Below are positions 17,032 through 23,948 of a stretch of 36,201 nt of DNA, piece by piece. Position 1 is the stretch's first letter. Each line of letters starts with the position of its first letter. The DNA comes from Desulfallas sp. Bu1-1 (GTDB lineage Bacteria; Bacillota; Desulfotomaculia; Desulfotomaculales; Desulfallaceae). A program made the position numbers and the translations under genes. Under the pieces are notes generated by a model that had not been told where the DNA came from, ran no database searches, and worked only from the letters and a program-made list of their open reading frames with translations. The DNA lies in the NCBI RefSeq assembly GCF_015594625.1, contig NZ_JADNRQ010000027.1, positions 1-36,201 of the forward strand, given 5' to 3'.

Positions 17032-17829
17032 ATGTTTGAAAAGTTGCTGAAAGCAGTGGAAAGCGGTACTCCTGCCGTGCTTTATACCGTTATTGACAGT
17101 CAAGGTTATCCCGGCCTTAAAGAAGGTTCCCGTCTTCTTGCGATTGCCGGTGGAGAAGTGTACGGCACTCTTGGAATTTCATTGCTGGACGAGCAGGTAA
17201 TGGCCAGAGCCGCAAATATATTTCAACGTGCTGTTCCCAATACCGGCATAATTGAAATAAATGCATTAGGCCTGGATGCCGGCTGCGAGTTACCGGTCAA
17301 GATACTGGAAGATTCTTTCTTCCCCCAGAAAAAGTTAATTATTTTTGGTGGGGGACATGTTGCCGTGCCGTTGGTGCAAATGGCTTCTATTTTAGGCTAC
17401 CAGACGGTAGTTGTGGATGACAGGCCCGAATTCGTCAGCCCGGGGCGATTTCCAAATGCCGATGCCTTAATTTGTAGCGATCTTGCTAAAGGATTGCCTG
17501 AAAATGAAATCGATGCTTCTACCAGCATTGTAATTATTACCCGGGGGCATCAATATGACCTGGCATGCCTTGAAACAGTAATTGGTTCCAGAGCATGTTA
17601 TATAGGCATGATCGGTAGTTCAAGTAAGGTGCGGCAAACCTTTAAAACATTATTAAATAAAGGGATCAATAAAAAGGATTTAGAAAAAGTTTCTGCCCCC
17701 ATCGGCCTGGATCTCGGGGGTCAAAAACCGGCTGAGATAGCCTTGAGTATTCTGGCTGAAATGGTAGCCCGGGAGTATAACGGAAGCTGCAGGCCATTAA
17801 AAGAAGTGAAAGCGGGGGTGTTGGAATGA
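17032..17829 (+). CDS. xdhC: XdhC family protein (with Rossmann domain)
   Basis: About 265 residues. The N-terminal third is an XdhC/CoxI-like domain with VLYTVIDSQGYPGLKEGSRLL. The C-terminal two thirds are the XdhC Rossmann domain with KKLIIFGGGHVAVPL, VVVDDRPEFV, IITRGHQYD and IGMIGSSSKV. XdhC proteins bind or insert Mo cofactor, including its sulfuration, into the large subunit. ATG 17032 is preferred over GTG 17017 because the GTG overlaps the GAGGTG ribosome-binding sequence. It overlaps the next XdhC-domain gene by four bases (ATGA). Confidence 0.88.
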   Translation: MFEKLLKAVESGTPAVLYTVIDSQGYPGLKEGSRLLAIAGGEVYGTLGISLLDEQVMARAANIFQRAVPNTGIIEINALGLDAGCELPVKILEDSFFPQKKLIIFGGGHVAVPLVQMASILGYQTVVVDDRPEFVSPGRFPNADALICSDLAKGLPENEIDASTSIVIITRGHQYDLACLETVIGSRACYIGMIGSSSKVRQTFKTLLNKGINKKDLEKVSAPIGLDLGGQKPAEIALSILAEMVAREYNGSCRPLKEVKAGVLE

Positions 17830-18122
17830 ACAGGGAAATACTTGCAGCCATTGTAGAGATCCAGCGAAGCGGGGAAACAGCGGCGCTGGTTACATTGTGC
17901 AGCACGCGCGGCTCCACTCCCCGCAAGGCGGGGACCAAGATGCTGGTCTACCCGGACGGCAAGACCATTGGGACGATCGGTGGCGGGGCCTTGGAACACC
18001 AGGCGATTCAAAAAGCACTGGAAGTTATTAGAACAAAAAAACCGGTCCTTTGGGAAAGGGACCTGGCCGACGAGGGCATGATTTGCGGCGGTTCGGGGAC
18101 CGTTTACATCGAGTGCATATAA
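17826..18122 (+). CDS. XdhC/CoxI N-terminal domain protein
   Basis: A 98-residue protein that is a single XdhC_CoxI domain: AALVTLCSTRGSTPRKAGTKMLV, then GTIGGGALEHQAIQKAL, and a C-terminal CGGSGTVYIE. The conserved STPR and GGG-LE motifs are intact. It has no Rossmann domain, so it probably works with the preceding XdhC. Translation is coupled to that gene through an ATGA overlap. Confidence 0.88.
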   Translation: MNREILAAIVEIQRSGETAALVTLCSTRGSTPRKAGTKMLVYPDGKTIGTIGGGALEHQAIQKALEVIRTKKPVLWERDLADEGMICGGSGTVYIECI

Positions 18123-18172
18123 ATAGATGGTTTAGTACCACCAGCCAACTACATTTGAGAGGGGTAATGTAA

Positions 18173-19195
18173 GTGAAAAAAGTTCCGGTTGCCGACAGTG
18201 TGGGGATGGTTTTAAGTCACGATATGACCAGGATAATACCGGGAAAATTTAAAGGACCGGCGTTTAAAAAGGGACACGTAATCAAGCCCGAGGATATCCC
18301 TGTTTTACTATCGATGGGTAAAGACCACATTTATGTCTGGGACCCCCCGGCCGGGCATATCCACGAAAATGATGCTGCTTATAGGATTGCCAAAGCGGTG
18401 GCCGGGATCGGTATCTCATATGGTGAGCCTCACGAAGGGAAAATAAGCTTTAAAGCCGAACATGACGGTCTATTGAGGGTAAATAAAGAAGCAGTCAATC
18501 AAATTAATTCGATCATGTATATGTGTCTTAGTACTTTGCATGACAACTTCCCGGTTACGCGAGAAAAAATCGTTGCGGCCACCAGGGTGATTCCTCTTAC
18601 CATAGAAGATAAGGCTGTGCAAGAAGTGGAATCCCTGGCCGAAAAATATAGCTGGATAATTAAAGTCGTGCAGTACAAGCCATTTAACATCGGGGTTGTA
18701 ATTACCGGCAATGAAGTATATTACGGGCGTATTAATGATGCTTTCGGACCGGTTTTAAGGGATAAACTTGGAGAATATGGATATTCAATCCAGGAGCAAT
18801 GTTATATGCCCGACGAGCCTGCGAAAATTACCGAGGCTATTTTAAATATGCATAAGAACGGGCGAAACCTGATTTTGGTCGCGGGAGGTATGTCTGTTGA
18901 TCCCGACGATAATACTCCGGGGGCCATTAAAAACACCGGCGCCAAGATAATAACTTATGGTACTCCCGTTCTCCCGGGAGCAATGTTTATGGTGGCGGAA
19001 CTTGAAGGGACCGTTGTCCTTGGGTTGCCCGCTTGTGTTATTCATGCTAAAGCAACCATACTTGATATTATGCTGCCCCGTATCCTGGCCGGAGAACCGG
19101 TTTCCCGGGCAGATATAACCCGGCTGGGCGTGGGTGGTCTTTGTGAAAGCTGCAGTGAATGCCGCTTTCCGCATTGCGGTTTCGGAAAAAATTAA
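18173..19195 (+). CDS. Molybdopterin-binding protein (MoeA/MoCF domain) with C-terminal Cys cluster
   Basis: A 340-residue protein. Residues ~175-315 form a MoCF/MoeA-type molybdopterin-binding domain (IGVVITGNEVYYGRIND, LILVAGGMSVDPDD, TPGAIKNTGA, GTPVLPGAMF, VLGLPACVIHAKAT). The N-terminal region resembles the short regulatory part of such proteins rather than a full MoeA. The tail has C324, C327, C330 and C335 (CxxCxxCx4C), which could bind an iron-sulfur cluster or zinc. GTG 18173 is the start, preceded by GAGGGG. It is the last gene of the accessory operon and likely handles Mo cofactor for the hydroxylases. Confidence 0.85.
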   Translation: MKKVPVADSVGMVLSHDMTRIIPGKFKGPAFKKGHVIKPEDIPVLLSMGKDHIYVWDPPAGHIHENDAAYRIAKAVAGIGISYGEPHEGKISFKAEHDGLLRVNKEAVNQINSIMYMCLSTLHDNFPVTREKIVAATRVIPLTIEDKAVQEVESLAEKYSWIIKVVQYKPFNIGVVITGNEVYYGRINDAFGPVLRDKLGEYGYSIQEQCYMPDEPAKITEAILNMHKNGRNLILVAGGMSVDPDDNTPGAIKNTGAKIITYGTPVLPGAMFMVAELEGTVVLGLPACVIHAKATILDIMLPRILAGEPVSRADITRLGVGGLCESCSECRFPHCGFGKN

Positions 19196-19216
19196 TCTAA
19201 TAGATTGAGTTACTTA

Positions 19217-19245
19217 TTGAAAAAAACTTTTATATGATATATGAT
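19217..19245 (+). promoter_or_regulatory. Promoter of leader L3
   Basis: TTGAAA (19217-19222), 17 bases, TATGAT (19240-19245). Nearly identical in sequence and spacing to 32100-32128, and embedded in a longer duplicated block. The gene it once drove has been reduced to the fragment at 19329. Confidence 0.55.
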
Positions 19246-19291
19246 ATACTAAAAATAAACGATTGTGATGCACAGGCTGATTTTATTCATG

Positions 19292-19318
19292 ATGGAGAGG
19301 TCAGTAACGCCTTTCCAT
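19292..19318 (+). promoter_or_regulatory. Leader hairpin L3
   Basis: ATGGAGAGG (19292-19300) pairs with CCTTTCCAT (19310-19318), with one G-U pair in RNA. It is identical in the stem to L6 (32171-32197) and is followed by GGAAATGAT. The terminator that follows in L4 and L6 is missing here. Confidence 0.55.
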
Positions 19319-19328
19319 GGAAATGATC

Positions 19329-19370
19329 CGCCCGGTAAAATTACTAGTCGACCAAAAACGTGCTTTATTG
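19329..19370 (+). pseudogene. 42-bp fragment of the Mop-type (fused 2Fe-2S/Mo) gene
   Basis: Matches 32408-32449 with about four differences and encodes RPVKLLVD, the N-terminal strand of the protein at 32372. Everything before and after this piece of the gene is gone. It sits after leader L3, as the intact gene sits after leader L6. Confidence 0.82.
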
Positions 19371-19402
19371 TAAAAATTTTTTATAAGATTAAAGTCAGCA
19401 TA

Positions 19403-19431
19403 TTGAAAAATTTTAATAAGTAATATATCAT
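19403..19431 (+). promoter_or_regulatory. Promoter of leader L4 (nicotinate-dehydrogenase-like operon)
   Basis: TTGAAA (19403-19408), 17 bases, TATCAT (19426-19431), the same as at 35616-35644. It lies 151 bases upstream of the FAD-subunit gene, with a hairpin and a terminator in between, so transcription must pass the terminator to reach the genes. Confidence 0.55.
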
Positions 19432-19468
19432 ATACTTAATATCATAAGAAAGCTGATTTTTATTCATG

Positions 19469-19492
19469 ATGGAGGGGCGCTCCCCCCTTCAT
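19469..19492 (+). promoter_or_regulatory. Leader hairpin L4
   Basis: ATGGAGGGG (19469-19477), four-base loop, then CCCCCCTTCAT (19482-19492). Compared with L3 and L6 the stem has changed on both sides while still pairing. It is followed by GCAAATGATTAAAA. Confidence 0.55.
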
Positions 19493-19506
19493 GCAAATGA
19501 TTAAAA

Positions 19507-19560
19507 AACTCAGCAAAGTTATCCATCTTTTTAAATGGGTAATTTTTGCTGGGTTTTTTG
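19507..19560 (+). terminator. Leader terminator/attenuator L4
   Basis: AACTCAGCAAA and TTATCCAT pair with ATGGGTAA and TTTTGCTGGGTT across a loop of about eight bases, giving a near-continuous ~20-bp stem followed by six T. It ends 22 bases before the start codon at 19582. Its place inside the transcribed leader suggests premature termination as a control step. Confidence 0.75.
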
Positions 19561-19581
19561 TTAAGAGGGGGTATAAAGTAG

Positions 19582-20466
19582 ATGAATTGCGAAAAATACT
19601 ATCTTCCCGCAACGGTAGAAGAAGCAATAAATATATTGCGGGAAAACCAGGGAAATGCGCGCTTGATTGCAGGTGGTACAGACCTGGTGTTACAGCTAAG
19701 AGAGCGCAAAATAAACACCAAGGCTCTGGTTGACTTAAGTGCATTAAAGGAACTTAACGGTATAACCGAAAATAATGGCTGGATAACCATAGGCTCCATG
19801 ACCACCCACCAACAAATCGCCGCATCCGGGATTATCCGGGAAAAAGCCCGTGTCCTGGCCGAGGCAGCCCAAAGCATCGGTTCTCCTCAAATCCGCAATG
19901 TCGGCACTATCGGCGGCAACGTAGTTAACGCTCAGCCCGCTGCGGACACCACCATTGCCCTCATGGCCCTGGATGCCAGGGCACGCATATTAACTAACCA
20001 GGGTGAAATAACTAAACCCGTTGGAGAACTATTCCTGGGTGCAGGTCAATCAGCTATTGACCCTACTTCCGAAATCCTACTGGCCTTTGACATTAAAACC
20101 CCGGGTGCGCGTGAAGCCACTGCCTTCATGCGCCTGGCCAAACGCAAAGCCCTGGCCTTACCCATAGTAAATGTCGGAGTATGGCTTAAACTGGACCAAA
20201 CTCTCAGCAAATTTGAAGACATCAGAATCGCCCTAGGGCCCATGGCTCCCGTGCCGGTGCGGGCCACCAATACCGAAGCGGTTCTTAAAGGCGCGCCTTT
20301 GCAGCAAACAGTTCTGTTACAAGCCATGGCCGTCCTGGAAAAGGAAATAAGCCCCAGGGACAGCCTCCGGGGCAGCGCGTTTTATAAAAAAGAAATGGCC
20401 AAAGTCCTGCTTAAAAGAGCCATTCTTGTTGCTGTAAAAGACCTGGGAGGTGAGTTAGGTGAATAA
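19582..20466 (+). CDS. Nicotinate-dehydrogenase-like FAD subunit (NdhF-like)
   Basis: A 294-residue FAD-binding medium subunit with AGGTDL (30-35) and TIGGNVVNAQPAADT (109-123). The second loop has NVV where many relatives have NIC. It accepts electrons from the 2Fe-2S clusters of the next protein. ATG 19582 follows AGAGGGGG. It overlaps the next gene by eight bases. The length fits NdhF of the Eubacterium barkeri enzyme, and the adjacent genes show the NdhL/NdhM split of that enzyme, but the substrate is not proven. Confidence 0.88.
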   Translation: MNCEKYYLPATVEEAINILRENQGNARLIAGGTDLVLQLRERKINTKALVDLSALKELNGITENNGWITIGSMTTHQQIAASGIIREKARVLAEAAQSIGSPQIRNVGTIGGNVVNAQPAADTTIALMALDARARILTNQGEITKPVGELFLGAGQSAIDPTSEILLAFDIKTPGAREATAFMRLAKRKALALPIVNVGVWLKLDQTLSKFEDIRIALGPMAPVPVRATNTEAVLKGAPLQQTVLLQAMAVLEKEISPRDSLRGSAFYKKEMAKVLLKRAILVAVKDLGGELGE

Positions 20467-22201
20467 AACCTTGCTGCAGATCAACGTAAACGGTCAACAA
20501 CACCAAATTGAAATTGAGCCCGACATGACCCTGGTTGACGTTCTAAGGGAAAAACTTGGCCTTACCGGTACCAAAAAAGGCTGCAACAGCGGTGAATGCG
20601 GGGCCTGTACTGTTCTTTTGGATGGCCAGCCCGTAGCCTCTTGCGTTTTACCGGCCTTAAAAGCCCAGGGGAAGCAAATCATCACCGTGGAAGGGCTGGG
20701 CACCGCCAAAGAGCTTCATCCCTTACAAAAAGCCTTCCTGGTCCATGGAGCGGTGCAATGTGGTTTTTGCACGCCCGGCATGCTTATGAGTGCCAAGGCC
20801 TTGCTGGATAAAAACCCAAGCCCCACCCCCGAAGAAATAAAAATGGCCATTTCCGGAAACCTCTGCCGCTGCACTGGCTATAAAAAAATCATCGATGCCG
20901 TCATGGCCGCCGCAGCTGAATTAAGAGGAGAAAAAACAATCACCATGCCCACCGTGGGCGAACAAGTGGTTGGCTCCTCGGTGCCCCGGGTGGACGGGAT
21001 CCCCAAGGTAACCGGCCAGGCCAAATTCGCCGATGATCTATCATTCCCCAATATGCTCTATGCCAAAGTACTGCGCAGCGCCCATGCTCACGCCCTGATT
21101 AAAAACATTAATACCAAGCGGGCCAAAGCATTGCCAGGCGTAATTGCCGTGCTCACCGCGGACGACGTACCCGGCCGCAATGGCTATGGCATCCATATTA
21201 AAGACCAGCCGGTGCTTGCTAAAGACAAAGTTCGCCACTATGGTGACGCGGTAGCGGTAGTTGCGGCTGAAACCTTAAAAATTGCTGAACAAGCCCTGGA
21301 ACTGATCGAAGTAGATTACGAGCCGCTGCCCGGTGTGTTCACAGTGGAAGACGCCCTCAAACCCGGTGCGCCCAAAATACACCCCAATGGCAATCTCGTC
21401 CTGCACCGTAAAGTATATAAGGGTGACATAGAAAAAGGATTTCAAGAAGCGGATGTCATTATCGAGGACACATTCAAAACCCCCATGGTCGAACATGCCT
21501 ACATAGAACCGGAAGCCGGCATAGGCGTATATGACGGGGGGAAAATTATAGTTTATGCAGTCAGCCAGGGTGTGCACTACCACCGTTCCGAAATTGCTGC
21601 CAATTTAAATTACCCGGTCAGTAAGATAAGAGTCGTTCAAACCACCACTGGCGGGGGCTTCGGGGGTAAAATTGACAACTCCGTGCACATATTAGTCGCC
21701 CTTTTAGCCCTCAAGACAGGTAGACCGGTAAAACTGACCTACACCAGGGCCGAGTCCATAATCGCCTCCACCAAACGCCATCCCTTTACCATGCGTTACA
21801 AGCTTGGCGCCCGGAAAGACGGTAAGCTTGTAGCGGCGGAAGTTGAAATCTACGGCGACACCGGCGCTTATAACTCATACGGGACAGCGGTGCTCACCAG
21901 GGTAGCCACCTGTGCGCTGGGCCCCTATGAAGTACCCAATGTAAAAATCGACACCTATACTGTTTACACCAACAATCCGGTCAGCGGGGCCATGCGTGCC
22001 TTTGGCGCCCCCCAGGCGGCCATTGCCCATGAAGCTATCATGGATGAACTGGCTAAGAAAATAGGCATCTCCCCGGTAGAGATCAGGCGCATTAACGCCT
22101 TTCGAAAAGGCTCTGCCACCCCCACCGGGCAAATCCTCAATGACGGCGTGGGTATCCTGGAAACCATCGAGCGCGCGGTTGAAAAAAGCGGTATGCATTG
22201 A
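20459..22201 (+). CDS. Fused [2Fe-2S] + N-terminal Mo domain chain (NdhS-NdhL-like fusion)
   Basis: A 580-residue protein. Residues 1-155 are a complete two-cluster small subunit (C42, C47, C50, C62 and C101, C104, C136, C138). From about 165 it is the N-terminal half of a Mo large subunit (VPRVDGIPKVTGQAKFADD, GGGFGGK at 398-404, and AMRAFGAPQ). It stops at the boundary before the second Mo domain, which the next gene encodes. In E. barkeri nicotinate dehydrogenase the large subunit is likewise split into NdhL and NdhM, but the small subunit is separate; here it is fused to the L part. GTG 20459 is the start, preceded by GGGAGGTGAG. Confidence 0.88.
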   Translation: MNKTLLQINVNGQQHQIEIEPDMTLVDVLREKLGLTGTKKGCNSGECGACTVLLDGQPVASCVLPALKAQGKQIITVEGLGTAKELHPLQKAFLVHGAVQCGFCTPGMLMSAKALLDKNPSPTPEEIKMAISGNLCRCTGYKKIIDAVMAAAAELRGEKTITMPTVGEQVVGSSVPRVDGIPKVTGQAKFADDLSFPNMLYAKVLRSAHAHALIKNINTKRAKALPGVIAVLTADDVPGRNGYGIHIKDQPVLAKDKVRHYGDAVAVVAAETLKIAEQALELIEVDYEPLPGVFTVEDALKPGAPKIHPNGNLVLHRKVYKGDIEKGFQEADVIIEDTFKTPMVEHAYIEPEAGIGVYDGGKIIVYAVSQGVHYHRSEIAANLNYPVSKIRVVQTTTGGGFGGKIDNSVHILVALLALKTGRPVKLTYTRAESIIASTKRHPFTMRYKLGARKDGKLVAAEVEIYGDTGAYNSYGTAVLTRVATCALGPYEVPNVKIDTYTVYTNNPVSGAMRAFGAPQAAIAHEAIMDELAKKIGISPVEIRRINAFRKGSATPTGQILNDGVGILETIERAVEKSGMH

Positions 22202-22215
22202 AAGGAGAGTAATAC

Positions 22216-23205
22216 ATGAAGGTACGGGGTAAAGGAATAGCCTGCATGTACTTTGGAATGGGCAATACCGGCAAACCAAACCCTTCCAGCGCCTTTGTTG
22301 AATTACTGGAAGACGGCACCGCCAACGTACTATGCGGCGCCGCTGATATCGGCCAGGGATCCAATACCACCCTAAGCCAAATAGCCGCCCAGGAGCTGGG
22401 TATTCCCCTGGAGGGTATCTCCATCATATCTGCCGACTCCGCTGTGACCCCCGAATCAGGCGTAAGCTCGGCCAGCCGGCAAACCTATATCTCCGGCAAC
22501 GCGGTCCGCCTGGCGGCTCAGGATGCCCGTGAACAGCTCTTTGTCGCAGCGGCCGAAATGTTAAACGTCAGTCCCAAAAGACTGTCGGCCAAAGACGGAT
22601 ATATATTCCTTTTGGACCGCCCGGATTACCGCATATCCATCGGTGAAGTGGTAACGCACTGCTGGCGTAAAGGGAAAGTAATCATGGGCACAGGTAACTT
22701 CAATCCCGGCATCCTGCCGCTGGATGAAGAAACGGGCCAGGGGGTGCCCTATGCTACATATTCATACGGCACCCAGGTGGCGGAGGTCGAGCTGGATACG
22801 GAAACCGGGGAAATTAATATTATCAAAATCACCGCCGCCCATGACGTTGGCAAAGCCATTAACCCCATGAGTGTGGAAGGCCAGCTGGAAGGAGGCGCCT
22901 CCATGGGTGTAGGCTTCAGCCTGGCGGAGGAAATAGTCCTGGAAAACGGGCGTATCAAAAACCCGAATTTTCATGAGTACTTGATCCCCACGGCTCTGGA
23001 TATGCCTGACTTTGACCCAATAATCGTGGAAGCTGCGGAACCCACCGGTCCTTTCGGGGCCAAGGGCATCGGGGAACCCGCCACTGTACCGGTGGCCGCC
23101 GCTATATTGAATGCCATAGCCGATGCGGTGGGAGCCCGGGTTAAGGAACTGCCCAATACAGCTGAAAGAGTGTTTATGGCTCTGCGGGAAAAAGTCGATA
23201 AATAA
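22216..23205 (+). CDS. C-terminal Mo-domain chain (NdhM-like)
   Basis: A 329-residue protein equal to the C-terminal half of Mo hydroxylase large subunits: RGKGIACMYFGMG at the start, ADIGQGSNTT, SASRQTYISGNAVR, AAHDVGKAINP, and GAKGIGE with the catalytic Glu at about 287. It has its own ribosome binding site (AAAGGAGAG) 14 bases after the stop of the preceding gene and lies in a different frame, with stops in the intervening frames. The split is therefore a real gene boundary, not a sequencing frameshift. It must pair with the 20459 product to form a complete Mo site. Confidence 0.9.
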   Translation: MKVRGKGIACMYFGMGNTGKPNPSSAFVELLEDGTANVLCGAADIGQGSNTTLSQIAAQELGIPLEGISIISADSAVTPESGVSSASRQTYISGNAVRLAAQDAREQLFVAAAEMLNVSPKRLSAKDGYIFLLDRPDYRISIGEVVTHCWRKGKVIMGTGNFNPGILPLDEETGQGVPYATYSYGTQVAEVELDTETGEINIIKITAAHDVGKAINPMSVEGQLEGGASMGVGFSLAEEIVLENGRIKNPNFHEYLIPTALDMPDFDPIIVEAAEPTGPFGAKGIGEPATVPVAAAILNAIADAVGARVKELPNTAERVFMALREKVDK

Positions 23206-23653
23206 ATAAAGTTAACGATAAAATTTTATATATCCTTATAATTCTCATGAATATCATGTTAATTATCGCCGGTATGTTTATGGACGTTGCCTGATTAACG
23301 TGTGTAAACGGTTATATAGAGCAATTATGAAGCCCTCTCTCCTTGTTAACTAACAAGGGAGGGGGTAATTATTTTAATAAAAAAGCGAACTCAAAACGAT
23401 GCTTTTTTCTGTAAAGTGCTGCTTAAGCAAATGATAAAAATTTTTCGTTTTAGTTAGAAGGAATAATTAAATGAATCATATAATATATAATATATAATAT
23501 CTAGCGGGAGGGAAGGACCCAAGCTGGTATTCCTTGGTGACTCCAGTTAAGGAATTTTCTTTATAATTACTGGAGCCCTCTTCCCTTGTTGTAACAGAGG
23601 AAGGGGGTATGTCCTTATAAACCATTTATCAAATTTATGGAGGAGCTTCATTA
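23206..23653. other. Spacer with terminator and duplicated hairpins
   Basis: No gene. Two homologous GC-rich hairpins of the form GCCCTCT..CCTTGTT..AACA..GGGGGTA lie at about 23332-23366 and 23577-23610. Between them are an AT block with repeated TATAAT (23478-23501) and an ACTCCAGT / ACTGGAG stem (about 23541-23577). This looks like a leader region, possibly once belonging to the kor operon whose remnant follows. Confidence 0.5.
23333..23366 (+). terminator. Probable terminator after the nicotinate-dehydrogenase-like operon
   Basis: CTCTCCTTGTTA pairs with TAACAAGGGAGGG around a two-base loop, with TAATTATTTT following. A weaker A-rich/T-rich hairpin (AAAAAGC...GCTTTTTT, 23379-23408) follows directly. 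Confidence 0.55.
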
Positions 23654-23791
23654 TCCGGTCAAAAAACATTCACCGCCACCAGTGGACCGGGATTTTCTCT
23701 AATGCAGGAGAACCTCGGGGTTGGTATATACCAGGAAGTGCCCTGCGTAATCGTAGACGTGCAGCGAGTAGGCCCGTCCACCGGCTTGTGA
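23654..23791 (+). pseudogene. korA: Fragment of 2-oxoacid:ferredoxin oxidoreductase alpha subunit
   Basis: Translation gives TFTATSGPGFSLMQENLG and VPCVIVDVQRVGPSTGL, then a stop. This is the highly conserved SGPGFSLM...QRxGPSTG region of KorA/PorA-type alpha subunits. Only ~45 codons remain. It is joined directly to a gamma-subunit fragment, so the end of alpha, any beta gene and the start of gamma have been deleted. Confidence 0.88.
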
Positions 23792-23795
23792 ACAA

Positions 23796-23906
23796 GTGGA
23801 CGAAAATTGCTTGATTATATACGAAGAAGATGCGGTAACACCCAGGCGCGGTAAAAATGAAGTGGGTAACTTAAAAGCATTCAATGTGGGGGTGGGGAGT
23901 GAATAA
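23796..23906 (+). pseudogene. korC: Internally deleted copy of the gamma subunit (korC)
   Basis: The frame begins VDENCLIIYEEDAVTPRR and ends KAFNVGVGSE with a stop. Positions 23821-23867 equal 1-47 of the window, and 23872-23915 equal 205-248; the ~160 bases between them in the window-start copy are missing here. The remnant is immediately upstream of the FAD-subunit gene at 23949. Confidence 0.9.
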
Positions 23907-23948
23907 CGATAATCTATTATAAGTTTAAAAAATAGAGGTGTTTGGATT

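Noticed and set aside
22199-22201. TGA between the 20459 and 22216 genes as a possible selenocysteine codon, given the selenium-linked accessory genes
   Set aside because: The same frame meets another TGA soon after, the downstream gene is in a different frame with its own good RBS, and selenium in these Mo hydroxylases is a labile ligand, not selenocysteine.
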